Source: Bacteroidales bacterium (lineage in GTDB: Bacteria > Bacteroidota > Bacteroidia > Bacteroidales > UBA1556). From it: 64,000 nucleotides of DNA. Positions 18,107 to 27,088 of the stretch are shown piece after piece. The notes under the pieces are model-generated. The model was not told the origin of the DNA. It saw only the letters and a list, made by a program, of their open reading frames with translations, and did not search any database. How positions within the stretch are numbered: the stretch's first letter is position 1; each line of letters opens with the position of its first letter. The stretch is taken from the NCBI GenBank assembly GCA_027064095.1, contig JAMOQI010000036.1:1-64000 (forward strand), in the 5' to 3' direction. Both the position numbers and the translations under genes were made by a program.

Positions 18107-18223
18107 ATTTATAAAAAATATTTATAACCAATAAAGTCCTAAACGTTTTTTTAAGCAAAAAAAGAAAGGATATTTTATCCTCAAAATAATTAACTTTGAG
18201 ACTGAACGAAAACTCCCTTTCTT

Positions 18224-18493
18224 ATGGCAAATATAAACTTATTTTCTCAGATAGTAAGCAAATTAGACAAATCTATTTTCAAAAAAAAACTCATAGAAAA
18301 GATAAAGACAGACAAACATCAAAAAGGCTTTAATTCTTGGATACATTTAATTTCAATGCTTTTCGGGCAATTTGCAAACAGTTAATCAGTTCGAGACATC
18401 AGCAACGGTTTGCGGAGTGCCACAAGGAACCTAAATCACTTAGACGTAAATAAGGCACTATCAAAATCAAGCATAAGCTATCAAAATCAATGA
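18224..18493 (+). pseudogene. Truncated IS4-family transposase (DUF4372-type N-terminus)
   Basis: Reading from the ATG gives MANINLFSQIVSKLDKSIF, then KTDKHQKGFNSWIHLISMLFGQFANS. A stop codon at 18383 follows, and in the same frame the sequence continues SVRDISNGLRSATRNLNHLDVNKALSKSSISYQ before a second stop. This is the conserved N-terminal domain of Bacteroidota IS4-type transposases. The DDE catalytic region is missing, so it is a dead fragment. AGGACTTTATT-like and GGACCTTATTT sequences on either side may be what is left of element ends. It cannot be mobile on its own. Confidence 0.85.
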
Positions 18494-18558
18494 CTAGACT
18501 GGACCTTATTTAGGGATTAAATATTATTATCTCTCAGAATAATTCAGGATAGTAATGC

Positions 18559-18592
18559 TTCATAACCATTAGTGTTTACTAATGGTTATGAA
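18559..18592 (-). terminator. Hairpin downstream of the UDP-glucose dehydrogenase gene
   Basis: A perfect 15-bp stem (TTCATAACCATTAGT / ACTAATGGTTATGAA) with a GTTT loop lies 15 bp after the stop codon. It lacks a long T-run, so it may protect the mRNA end as well as terminate. Confidence 0.6.
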
Positions 18593-18607
18593 TATATAAA
18601 AAATAGA

Positions 18608-19927
18608 TTATTTTGATGTTCCAATATTAAAATAATCGAAGCCTTTTTCTTCAATAAAATCTCTATCGTAAAGGTTTCTACCGTCAAAAATAACTTTACC
18701 AGTCATAAGTTTCTTTACGACTTCGAAATTAGGTATTCTAAATTCTGGCCATTCGGTTACAAGCATTAAAGCATCGGCATCTACAAGAGCACCATACATA
18801 TCCTCAGTATAGGTAACTTTGTTTCCAATTCTACGACGAGATTCATCCATAGCTACCGGGTCGTAAGCTTTTACTTTAGCACCTTGTTCAATAAGCTTAT
18901 CAATAAGAACTAGAGCAGGAGCCTCTCTCATATCATCGGTTTTAGGTTTGAAAGAAAGTCCCCAAAGAGCAATTGTTTTATCTTTAAGGTCGCTATTGAA
19001 ATATTGCATTGCTTTGTAAAATAATCTAGATTTCTGACTTTCATTTACATCTTCTACAGCTTTTAATATTCGCATACTATAACCATTTTGGTCTGCAGTC
19101 TTTATTAATGCTTTAACATCTTTTGGAAAACAACTACCTCCATATCCAATACCGGGATATATAAATTTGTTACCTATTCTGCTATCAGTTCCAATACCTT
19201 GGCGAACCATATTAACATCTGCACCCATAATTTCGCAAAGATTAGCTATATCATTCATAAAGCTTATTTTAGTTGCAAGCATTGAATTGGCAGCATACTT
19301 TGTCATCTCTGCAGATGGAATATCCATAAAAATAACCGGATGTCCGTTAAGTGTAAAAGGCTTGTATAACCTTGCCATTATATCTTTTGCTTTCTCAGAT
19401 TCCACACCAACTACAATTCTGTCCGGTTTAAGGAAGTCATTAACAGCATCACCTTCTTTCAAAAATTCAGGATTGGAGGCTACATCGAAAGGTATATTTA
19501 CTCCTCTTTTGTCTAACTCTTCTTGTATAGCATTTTTAACTTTCTTGGCCGTTCCAACTGGTACAGTACTTTTTGTTACCATAACCAAATAGTTAGTCAT
19601 TTTTCTACCTACTTCTCTGGCAACTTCTAAAACATATTGTAAATCAGCGCTTCCGTCTTCATCAGGAGGTGTACCTACTGCGCCAAAAACAACATCTACT
19701 CCTTCAATGGCATCTGATAATTCTGTTGTGAAGTGTAATCTATTGGATTTGTAATTTCGCTTAACCATTGGCTCCAGACCAGGTTCCCAAATCGGAATAA
19801 TTCCTTTATTAAGATTGTTAATCTTGTTTTTGTCAATGTCAACACATGTTACATCTATTCCAACTTCTGCTAAGCATGCTCCTGTTACAAGTCCTACATA
19901 ACCTGTACCTACAACTGTTATCTTCAT
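18608..19927 (-). CDS. ugd: UDP-glucose 6-dehydrogenase
   Basis: 439 residues. It oxidises UDP-glucose twice with NAD+ to UDP-glucuronate, a precursor for surface polysaccharides. The NAD-binding fold is TVVGTGYVGLVTGACLAEVG. The catalytic cysteine, near residue 260, lies in IYPGIGYGGSCFPKDVKALI. The UDP-binding domain includes LWGLSFKPKTDDMREAPALVLIDKLIEQGAKVKAYDPVA. Full length and intact. It is a single gene with its own promoter box and lies upstream of the IS remnant. Confidence 0.95.
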   Translation of the reverse strand: MKITVVGTGYVGLVTGACLAEVGIDVTCVDIDKNKINNLNKGIIPIWEPGLEPMVKRNYKSNRLHFTTELSDAIEGVDVVFGAVGTPPDEDGSADLQYVLEVAREVGRKMTNYLVMVTKSTVPVGTAKKVKNAIQEELDKRGVNIPFDVASNPEFLKEGDAVNDFLKPDRIVVGVESEKAKDIMARLYKPFTLNGHPVIFMDIPSAEMTKYAANSMLATKISFMNDIANLCEIMGADVNMVRQGIGTDSRIGNKFIYPGIGYGGSCFPKDVKALIKTADQNGYSMRILKAVEDVNESQKSRLFYKAMQYFNSDLKDKTIALWGLSFKPKTDDMREAPALVLIDKLIEQGAKVKAYDPVAMDESRRRIGNKVTYTEDMYGALVDADALMLVTEWPEFRIPNFEVVKKLMTGKVIFDGRNLYDRDFIEEKGFDYFNIGTSK

Positions 19928-19962
19928 ATTCTATATTTTAAAATATTAAATTTAATTCTTTT

Positions 19963-19970
19963 CAAAGGTA
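19963..19970 (-). promoter_or_regulatory. -7 promoter box of ugd
   Basis: TACCTTTG on the minus strand matches TAnnTTTG and leaves a leader of about 30 nt before the ATG. Confidence 0.5.
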
Positions 19971-20035
19971 GATATTAATATTTGAATATAATTAGTCTTA
20001 TAATTGGTAATTATGCAATTTAAAAATGCAAAAAA

Positions 20036-21403
20036 TCAATTTAATATTTCTGTAATTATATCTTCAATTTTTAATGCCTTTTGTTCTCCACTCTCCATGT
20101 TTTTCAATGTAAGCAATCCACTTTCTAATTCTTGACTACCTGCAAGAATAACAAATGGTATTTCATTTGCGTTGGCATAATTCATTTGTTTCTTCATTTT
20201 TGCAGACTCTGGAAATAACTCTGAAGCTATATTTTCGTTTCTGAGCTTATGAAGAATTTTTATAGCTTCCTTTTCTTCTTTCCCCCCAAAATTAATAATT
20301 AACACTTGAGTTCCTTTTATTGAAGATTTAGGGAAACGCTCAAGCTCTTCCAGTACATCATAAATTCTATCTGCACCAAAGCTAATTCCGACTCCAGAAA
20401 CATCACGAAGTCCAAAAATACCAGTTAAATCATCGTAGCGACCTCCTCCACATATACTTCCCATTTTTGCTTCAGTGGCAACCACTTCAAAGATTGCTCC
20501 TGTATAATAGCTAAGTCCTCTGGCAAGTGTGAGATCCAATTCTAATTCGTTGCTTAAATTATATTCATTTAAAAAAGAGAAAATTTCTTCTACTTCTAAT
20601 ATCCCTTTATTCCCAATCTCAGAATCTCCAATAAGTTCTCTTAAGCAATTTAATTTGGTAGTATTACTGTTGCCTTGCAAGTTCATAAAAGGCTCCAATA
20701 GACTAATGGCATCTTCATTAATATTTTTACTACGTAATTCTTGATAAACTGCTTCTGTACCTATTTTATCAATTTTATCCATTGCCACAGTTATATCAAT
20801 TAATTTATCTGGATAGCCAATTGTCTCAGCAATACCTGCCAATATTTTTCTATTATTAATTTTTATAACAACATCAATATTTAGCTTTTTAAATACATTG
20901 TCTATCATTAGTACAATCTCCATCTCGTTTATCAACGAGTTGCTACCAATAATATCAGCATCGCATTGAAAAAATTCTCTGTACCTACCCTTTTGAGGTC
21001 TGTCAGCTCTCCATACAGGTTGAATTTGATAACGCTTAAATGGAAATTGCAGTTCATTTCTATGTTGAACAACATAGCGAGCAAAAGGAACTGTCAGGTC
21101 ATACCTAAGTCCTTTTTCTGAAATTTTATTTGTAAGCTGTGGGCTAACTCCTTCTGCTAATTCTGCTTCAGTAGTTTTCTTTAGATAATCGCCGGAATTA
21201 AGTATTTTAAAAAGTAGTTTGTCACCTTCATCACCATATTTCCCCATCAATGTAGAAAGGTTTTCCATTGCTGGAGTTTCTATTTGGTGAAAACCAAAGA
21301 GCTCATAAACTTCTTTTATAGTGTCGAATATATAATTTCTCTTAGCCATTTGTTGAGGTGAGAAGTCTCTTGTTCCTTTTGGTATGCTTGGTTTTTGTGC
21401 CAT
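20036..21403 (-). CDS. hisS: Histidyl-tRNA synthetase
   Basis: 455 residues; class II synthetase. The N-terminus [25 protein letters not shown] starts the catalytic core. Motif 2 is [22 protein letters not shown]. The histidine-specific loops are [15 protein letters not shown] and [14 protein letters not shown], and motif 3 is [18 protein letters not shown]. The C-terminal anticodon domain spans the last 100 residues ([22 protein letters not shown]...). It lies 63 bp downstream of a glycosyltransferase gene on the same strand with no promoter box of its own that I can see, so co-transcription is possible. Confidence 0.97.
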   Translation of the reverse strand: MAQKPSIPKGTRDFSPQQMAKRNYIFDTIKEVYELFGFHQIETPAMENLSTLMGKYGDEGDKLLFKILNSGDYLKKTTEAELAEGVSPQLTNKISEKGLRYDLTVPFARYVVQHRNELQFPFKRYQIQPVWRADRPQKGRYREFFQCDADIIGSNSLINEMEIVLMIDNVFKKLNIDVVIKINNRKILAGIAETIGYPDKLIDITVAMDKIDKIGTEAVYQELRSKNINEDAISLLEPFMNLQGNSNTTKLNCLRELIGDSEIGNKGILEVEEIFSFLNEYNLSNELELDLTLARGLSYYTGAIFEVVATEAKMGSICGGGRYDDLTGIFGLRDVSGVGISFGADRIYDVLEELERFPKSSIKGTQVLIINFGGKEEKEAIKILHKLRNENIASELFPESAKMKKQMNYANANEIPFVILAGSQELESGLLTLKNMESGEQKALKIEDIITEILN

Positions 21404-21466
21404 AATATATTCAATTATTCTTGTAATTAGTTTTAATACATATAATTCTTAGTACTAATTATTTAT

Positions 21467-22498
21467 CTATGAAAAATCGTCTTGTTTTAATTCTGAAAAT
21501 TTATTTTTACGCTTAAGAAAATGTTCAAATGCTATATTTTTATTATAAATTTTAGATACTGAATGAATATCTTTACCCTTACGCTTTTTAAGAAGGCTAT
21601 TCATGTGTTTATAGAAATAAAAATGTGCTCTTATTACAGCCCAAGTATCTTTATAATTACCTTCCAATAAAAACCTTATACCAGCAACGCCATCTAAAAA
21701 TAATCGGGCAATAAATGTTTTAATAAGTCTATTTTTAGGCAAGTTTTTAAATAATAAAGAAAAATTATTTCTAAAATTTAAGTATGTCTTTCGTGAAGAA
21801 TTCTTTGGTAATGTACCGCCACCGACATGATAAACTGTTGTTTTTGGTATTGCCATTACTTTATACCCATTTAGTTTTAACCTCCAGCAGAAATCAATTT
21901 CTTCCATATGAGCAAAGAAATCATTGTCTAAGCCTCCAAGTTTATGATAAGCTTCGGCACGCACAAACATGGCAGCTCCAGTAGCCCAAAATATTTCTTC
22001 TATGCTATTATATTGCTCATTATCCTTTTCTAAATTTGCAAAGATACGGCCACGACAAAATGGGTATCCGTATTTATCTATAAAGCCCCCGGAAGCTCCG
22101 GCATATTCAAATTCATTTTTTTGATAATAAGAAAGTAATTTAGGTTGTGCAGCTCCAATGCTTGGATCTTTATCCATTTCTTCAATAATTGGCATTACCC
22201 AATTTTCTGTAACCTCTATATCGCTGTTTAACAGTACATAATATTCTGAGTTAACTTGTGCCAAAGCCTTGTTATATCCACCGGCAAATCCAAAGTTTTC
22301 AGTGTTAATAATAAGTCTAAGTTGGGGGTAATTACTTTTGAGGAATTCTATAGAGTCATCACTAGAGTTGTTATCAGCAATAATTACCTCTGCACCTATA
22401 CTATTACTTACAACAGAAGGTAGAAATTTTTCTAAAAATTCTCTTCCATTCCAGTTGAGTATTACTACTGCTACTTTGATTTTAGTTTCGGTTTCCAA
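21467..22498 (-). CDS. Family 2 glycosyltransferase (rhamnosyltransferase-like)
   Basis: About 343 residues. The GT-A core is VAVVILNWNGREFLEKFLPSVV, VIIADNNSSDDSIEFL, NFGFAGGYNKALAQV and the metal-binding LLNSDIEV. The segment FAHMEEIDFCWRLKLNGYKVMAIPKTTVYHVGGGTL is the acceptor-side motif of rhamnosyltransferase-like enzymes. No ATG is available. The most upstream TTG (22519) lies inside a perfect -7 promoter box, so the TTG at 22498 is chosen; it gives 15 or so bases of leader. It probably builds a surface polysaccharide. Confidence 0.85.
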   Translation of the reverse strand: METETKIKVAVVILNWNGREFLEKFLPSVVSNSIGAEVIIADNNSSDDSIEFLKSNYPQLRLIINTENFGFAGGYNKALAQVNSEYYVLLNSDIEVTENWVMPIIEEMDKDPSIGAAQPKLLSYYQKNEFEYAGASGGFIDKYGYPFCRGRIFANLEKDNEQYNSIEEIFWATGAAMFVRAEAYHKLGGLDNDFFAHMEEIDFCWRLKLNGYKVMAIPKTTVYHVGGGTLPKNSSRKTYLNFRNNFSLLFKNLPKNRLIKTFIARLFLDGVAGIRFLLEGNYKDTWAVIRAHFYFYKHMNSLLKKRKGKDIHSVSKIYNKNIAFEHFLKRKNKFSELKQDDFS

Positions 22499-22516
22499 TA
22501 AGTATAAATTTGAGGG

Positions 22517-22524
22517 CAAATATA
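22517..22524 (-). promoter_or_regulatory. -7 promoter box overlapping an apparent start codon
   Basis: TATATTTG on the minus strand. Its final TTG is the first in-frame start of the glycosyltransferase reading frame, so that codon cannot be in the transcript from this promoter. The real start must be downstream. Confidence 0.5.
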
Positions 22525-22678
22525 TGCTTTTTTGAATAGTGATTTATACCTAATAGTCTAAAAGTATAAGATGGTAGATTCAACTAGCAAATGTGACATT
22601 TTGGTTTATGGAATACAAAATTTAATTAGTAAATTCATTTGACACAATAATAAATTGTGAAAGTAAGGTTAATGTAAT

Positions 22679-24151
22679 CTACCTTGGATTTTCATAATAA
22701 CGATTAATATTGCTACCCCAATCGTCAATTTGATTGCCACGATCATCAATAGAATTGAAACCACTATCTCTTTTTCTTAACCGTAGTCTCCATTGGTAAT
22801 CACTTACTTCACCAATTGCAGTAGAGTGTAATAGTCTAAAGTCTTTACTGGCAAGGTCTGTATTGTAAAACACAAAGCGAACATTACTCTGAGTTTTAGT
22901 TTGGTAATAATGCCAAATTTCGTAAGGGTAGGCTGCCGGGTCATTATAATCTTTTGCTATAGAGTTTGGTTTTCCATATTTTAAATAAATATATCCTCTG
23001 TCAGTTTCATATCCTTTGTGGATACGTCCTCCATAAATTTGATCAGCAATTCTTACTTCTTTCATATAATTGATAAAAGCATTTTCAGGGTTAAGAGGAG
23101 AACGTTTTTCCCAAAAGCTATATAGATATTGCTGCATAACAAATTGATTTTTTTCATTGATAAGTCTTTCAGCAAAAGTAGATTCCTGAGCATTAGAAAT
23201 TGGGCTTAGACTTTTTATAATATCACTTAATGTATCAATTCCCGTAATAGTTTCAGCAAAAGTCTGCGCAATGTTCACATTTGATATGTCGTTCAAGTCT
23301 ATTGGAATTATTACATTTTGTTTCTGGAAAAAGTATTCTTTGTCAGCTCTTATGTTGTTGTATTTATCTCTAATTTCTAATTTTAAAATATAGTTGTTGG
23401 AAGGTAGAGATTTAATATTAAAATTACCAATAAATGGTTGGATGGGTTTGGAATTTAGCCTTTTAAATTTATAATATTTTGGTAATGTAGTTTTATTTTC
23501 AGCATTTAGAATTGAATATGTTAATAGATAAGGAGATTCTTTACCAAGAACCTTTTGCGTATTGTAAATTTCTGTGTAAAAGTTAATAGTGGTATCTGAT
23601 ATAGATAAATAATTACTTATGTTTGGAATAAAAGAATAGCCACTCTTTGAAAGAGGATCAATATTATTTGTGTCCTTTGACTTATTTCTAAATACTTCTA
23701 TGGAAGAAAATGATATACTATCAATTATAGGTTCAATATGTATAGATGTTGTTGTAAAAAATGCTTTAAGAGTATCATTGATATCATCAAGTTTAATACT
23801 CACATTGTATTTTCCTGAGTCTAATTTAAACCTATTTATGTGCATGAAGTTTTGATTCATTTCAGATGAGTCAGTAATTAATGGACTATTTATTACATTT
23901 TTTGCAAAATCTATTATCTGACTATCTTGGCGAAATATAATGGTAACTTCTACTTGAGAAAATAATTTGCCGTTATCTTGTTGAACCCATGTCAGACTGT
24001 TTCCTTCAATAGAAACATAACTTTCAATATATTTACCTATACTTGGTGAGAGAAACTCATTGAAATTTAGGTAAGCTTTGACATTCTGAGCAGTTGTGTT
24101 AAGCGAGAAAGCTAAAATTATTAACGAAGTAAAAATTTTTAATCTATTCAT
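22679..24151 (-). CDS. GWxTD domain-containing secreted protein
   Basis: 490 residues from the ATG of the signal peptide MNRLKIFTSLIILAFSLNTTAQ; an upstream start would add 30 hydrophobic residues and lies before the promoter box. The middle is beta-sandwich material. The C-terminal third has the GWxTD-type pattern (QYLYSFWEKRSPLNPENAF, YMKEVRIADQIYGG, KGYETDRGYIYLKYGKPNSI, YPYEIWHYY, VRFVFYN). This family is widespread in Bacteroidota and Acidobacteria; its function is unknown. It is transcribed divergently from fumarase. Confidence 0.85.
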   Translation of the reverse strand: MNRLKIFTSLIILAFSLNTTAQNVKAYLNFNEFLSPSIGKYIESYVSIEGNSLTWVQQDNGKLFSQVEVTIIFRQDSQIIDFAKNVINSPLITDSSEMNQNFMHINRFKLDSGKYNVSIKLDDINDTLKAFFTTTSIHIEPIIDSISFSSIEVFRNKSKDTNNIDPLSKSGYSFIPNISNYLSISDTTINFYTEIYNTQKVLGKESPYLLTYSILNAENKTTLPKYYKFKRLNSKPIQPFIGNFNIKSLPSNNYILKLEIRDKYNNIRADKEYFFQKQNVIIPIDLNDISNVNIAQTFAETITGIDTLSDIIKSLSPISNAQESTFAERLINEKNQFVMQQYLYSFWEKRSPLNPENAFINYMKEVRIADQIYGGRIHKGYETDRGYIYLKYGKPNSIAKDYNDPAAYPYEIWHYYQTKTQSNVRFVFYNTDLASKDFRLLHSTAIGEVSDYQWRLRLRKRDSGFNSIDDRGNQIDDWGSNINRYYENPR

Positions 24152-24175
24152 ATTTTCTAAAATTATTATTATTGG

Positions 24176-24183
24176 CAAAAATA
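24176..24183 (-). promoter_or_regulatory. -7 promoter box of the GWxTD gene
   Basis: TATTTTTG on the minus strand matches TAnnTTTG, with a leader of about 20 nt to the chosen ATG. Confidence 0.5.
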
Positions 24184-24375
24184 AACATATTATAGTCTTG
24201 ATATTCTTAAAAAAAAGAGGAAGGATGTTTTTGGTCAGCAAGAGGAATAAAGAGAAAGTTTTATTACTAAATCAACCTTCACTAAGCAATCAACTTGTGA
24301 TTAGCAAATAAATATCATAATTTAGCTTGACCATTTAGATTTCAAAATGACTTATAAAGGATAGATTGGGGCTGT

Positions 24376-24383
24376 TATTTTTG
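24376..24383 (+). promoter_or_regulatory. -7 promoter box of fumarase
   Basis: TATTTTTG matches TAnnTTTG. A leader of about 36 nt follows before the ATG. Confidence 0.5.
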
Positions 24384-24426
24384 TAATTTAGCCATCACAA
24401 TATAAACCAATTAAATTACACATAAA

Positions 24427-26031
24427 ATGAGCGAATTTATATATCAAGACATTTTTCCAATTGAAAAGGACGATACAGAGTATCGCTTGGTTACAAAAGA
24501 TTATGTTTCAACCATTGAAGTAGATGGACGTAAAATTTTAAAAATTGATCCAAAGGCATTAGAGATAATCTCTGAGGAAGCGATGACAGATGTAAACTTT
24601 TTTCTACGTCCGGCACATCTTCAGAAATTAGTTAAAATTCTTGATGACCCTGAGGCTACCGATAATGATAAATTTGTTGCATATACATTGTTGAGAAATG
24701 CTGAAACTGCAGCAGAAGGAAAACTTCCCAGCTGTCAGGATACAGGAACAGCAATAGTAATGGCAAAGAAAGGAGAAAATGTTTTTACCGGAGCTAACGA
24801 TGCAAAATTATTTTCAAAAGGTATTTATAATACTTACCAAAAGAATAATTTACGGTTTTCTCAAGTAGTGCCATTTTCTATGTTAGAAGAGAAGAACTCA
24901 GGAACTAATCTTCCGGCGCAAATAGATATATATGCAACACAAGGAGACGAGTATAAATTTTTATTTGTAGCCAAAGGTGGAGGTTCTGCTAATAAAACAT
25001 ATTTATATCAGCAAACAAAAGCTTTGTTGACAGAAGAAAATCTTGAAGCTTTTGTAAGAGAAAAACTTGGGGATTTGGGAACTGCTGCTTGTCCTCCATA
25101 CCATTTAGCATTTGTAATTGGAGGAACTTCAGCTGAGATGAACCTTAAAACCGTTAAATTAGCATCCACGGGATATTTAGATAATCTCCCTACTTCTGGA
25201 AATGAGGGTGGCCGTGCGTTTAGGGATATTGAATGGGAAGAGAAAATCCTTGCTATTACACAAGAAATGGGTGTAGGAGCACAATTTGGTGGTAAATATT
25301 TTGCTCATGATGTTCGTGTAATTCGTATGCCTCGCCATGCTGCATCCAATCCTGTGGGATTAGGAGTTAGTTGTAGTGCTGACAGAAACATAAAAGCCAA
25401 AATTAATGCTGATGGTATTTTTGTAGAACAAATGGAGAAAAATCCTGGTCGTTTGTTACCTGCACAACCTCCACATCTTGAAAAAGCTGTAGAGATAGAC
25501 CTTGATCAACCAATGGATGATGTGCTGGCAATATTAACAAAATATCCTATCAAAACAAGATTGAGCTTGACCGGAACTCTTATTGTGGCTAGAGATATGG
25601 CACATGCTAGAATCAAGCAGATGATTGATAATGGAGAGCCTATGCCTGAGTATTTTAAAAACCACCCTGTGTATTATGCCGGTCCTGCTAAAACACCCAA
25701 AGGAATGCCTTCTGGTAGTTTTGGACCAACCACTGCAAATAGAATGGACCCTTATGTTGAGCCATTCCAGGCATTACGAGGTAGTATGATAATGCTTGCG
25801 AAAGGAAATCGTAGTCCTCAGGTAAAAGAAGCTTGCCAAAAACATGGTGGTTTCTATTTAGGTTCTATCGGTGGTCCTGCTGCTATTCTTGCTAAAGAAA
25901 ATATTTTGTCAATTGAGGTTGTTGATTTTCCTGAGTACGGAATGGAAGCAGTTCGTAAAATTAAAATTAAAGATTTTCCTGCATTTATTATTACTGACGA
26001 TAAAGGAAACGATTTCTTTGAACAGTTGTAG
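24427..26031 (+). CDS. Class I fumarate hydratase (iron-sulfur)
   Basis: 534 residues, single-chain class I type with both the alpha and beta domains. It interconverts fumarate and malate in the cytoplasm through a [4Fe-4S] cluster. Candidate cluster cysteines are in [34 protein letters not shown] and [15 protein letters not shown]. The beta domain shows [46 protein letters not shown] and [15 protein letters not shown]. Oxygen-labile fumarase fits an anaerobe and, with the sulfur locus, respiratory or mixed fermentation. It has its own promoter and terminator. Confidence 0.96.
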   Translation: MSEFIYQDIFPIEKDDTEYRLVTKDYVSTIEVDGRKILKIDPKALEIISEEAMTDVNFFLRPAHLQKLVKILDDPEATDNDKFVAYTLLRNAETAAEGKLPSCQDTGTAIVMAKKGENVFTGANDAKLFSKGIYNTYQKNNLRFSQVVPFSMLEEKNSGTNLPAQIDIYATQGDEYKFLFVAKGGGSANKTYLYQQTKALLTEENLEAFVREKLGDLGTAACPPYHLAFVIGGTSAEMNLKTVKLASTGYLDNLPTSGNEGGRAFRDIEWEEKILAITQEMGVGAQFGGKYFAHDVRVIRMPRHAASNPVGLGVSCSADRNIKAKINADGIFVEQMEKNPGRLLPAQPPHLEKAVEIDLDQPMDDVLAILTKYPIKTRLSLTGTLIVARDMAHARIKQMIDNGEPMPEYFKNHPVYYAGPAKTPKGMPSGSFGPTTANRMDPYVEPFQALRGSMIMLAKGNRSPQVKEACQKHGGFYLGSIGGPAAILAKENILSIEVVDFPEYGMEAVRKIKIKDFPAFIITDDKGNDFFEQL

Positions 26032-26055
26032 TAAGAAGTTTAATAATTATATTTC

Positions 26056-26089
26056 AAAAGCACATTCCGAGCGGAATGTGCTTTTTTTT
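26056..26089 (+). terminator. Rho-independent terminator of fumarase
   Basis: A perfect 13-bp stem (AAAAGCACATTCC / GGAATGTGCTTTT) with a GAGC tetraloop is followed by eight T residues, 25 bp after the stop codon. Confidence 0.95.
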
Positions 26090-26248
26090 GTTTTTTTGAA
26101 ATAATTCACAGTGGAAAGTTTCTTTACTGTTAATAATTGTTTATGATAAAATTATAGTCAAATGGTAAACTAATGAATATTAATTATTGAATATTATGAT
26201 AATTGTAATTTATTGTTATCTTTATGTCGAATTTAAAATTATAAAACT

Positions 26249-26968
26249 ATGAGCGAAAATATTATTTCTAAGTTTATTTGTGTTTCCGAGGAAGTAGAAA
26301 TTAGCAAGTATGAAACAGATCTGCCATATTTGATTCTTGAATCTAATAGAATGGTTGGTTTTTATAACTATGTGCCTAATGAAAGAAACGTATCTATAGC
26401 GCATCATTATTTCATTCTTATGAAAAAAGGAATTCCTTGTTTCCAGGATAGAGTGTTTAGAAGTATCTCTTTTTATGAAAAAGATAGCGGCAATATTTTG
26501 CACGTATATCCGGGCCACATGAATGTGCATGGTAAAGAATACAATTTTATTCGAATTCGTCAGAGTGAATTAGAAGAAGTATTAGGCATGTTATCATACT
26601 TCGACAAAAGGAATATTGAATTTGAACCGCAAAAGAGATTTTCTAGTATAAGAACAGTTATTCAATTTAAGGAAATGGTAGATATGGAAGAGATAAAATC
26701 AGGTGTTTATCGCGATAAGAGTGCTCATCATGTTTTCTTTTTGCCAATTACTATAGATATTGAATATTTAAAGTTTCATAAAATGGTTGATTATATTCGC
26801 AATAATTGCGATTTTAAGCACTTTGAAGCTTCCCTGGTGTATTCTGTAGGTTCTGATTATAAAGTTAAAGATTATGCAAAAATCTATTCTCCTAACTGTG
26901 AGGAGAATCGGTTGTTAGAGTTTGAAGAACACTTTATAAAAGCAGCTAAAGAATTTAATTATATATAG
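26249..26968 (+). CDS. Hypothetical protein, no recognised family
   Basis: 239 residues, soluble and without signal peptide or membrane span. Composition is mixed alpha/beta with many aromatic residues. Visible segments include HHYFILMKKGIPCFQDRVFRSISFYEK, HVYPGHMNVHGKEYNFIRI, and a helix SELEEVLGMLSYFDKRNIEF. I do not recognise a domain. It stands alone between fumarase and the convergent cytochrome b gene and is followed by a repeat fragment and a terminator. The long frame and normal composition make a real gene likely. Confidence 0.7.
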   Translation: MSENIISKFICVSEEVEISKYETDLPYLILESNRMVGFYNYVPNERNVSIAHHYFILMKKGIPCFQDRVFRSISFYEKDSGNILHVYPGHMNVHGKEYNFIRIRQSELEEVLGMLSYFDKRNIEFEPQKRFSSIRTVIQFKEMVDMEEIKSGVYRDKSAHHVFFLPITIDIEYLKFHKMVDYIRNNCDFKHFEASLVYSVGSDYKVKDYAKIYSPNCEENRLLEFEEHFIKAAKEFNYI

Positions 26969-26977
26969 TTTTATAGT

Positions 26978-27021
26978 TTTACTTAATTGTCAGGATTATT
27001 TGTGAATAATTCGGATTAATT
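26978..27021 (+). repeat. Dispersed repeat family, copy D (one end only)
   Basis: It carries AGTTTTACTTAAT, shared with copy C, and the terminal inverted-repeat motif GGATTATTTGTGAATAAT. Only the end of the element is present. Confidence 0.6.
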
Positions 27022-27032
27022 TTAATAAAAAG

Positions 27033-27063
27033 AGAGGGTGAATTATTCAATAATTCACCCTCT
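27033..27063 (-). terminator. Rho-independent terminator of the cytochrome b-PAS gene
   Basis: A perfect 13-bp stem (AGAGGGTGAATTA / TAATTCACCCTCT) with a short loop is followed on the minus strand by a T-rich stretch. It lies 25 bp after the stop codon and ends the octaheme-cytochrome b unit. Confidence 0.85.
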
Positions 27064-27088
27064 GGTATGTTTATAAAGAATTATCTTG

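Larger units (their letters stand above)
18107..18607. other. Intergenic region with a decayed insertion sequence and a hairpin
   Basis: Between mutS and the convergent UDP-glucose dehydrogenase gene lie the remains of an IS4-family transposase (18224-18493) and a strong hairpin (18559-18592). No intact gene is present. Confidence 0.8.
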
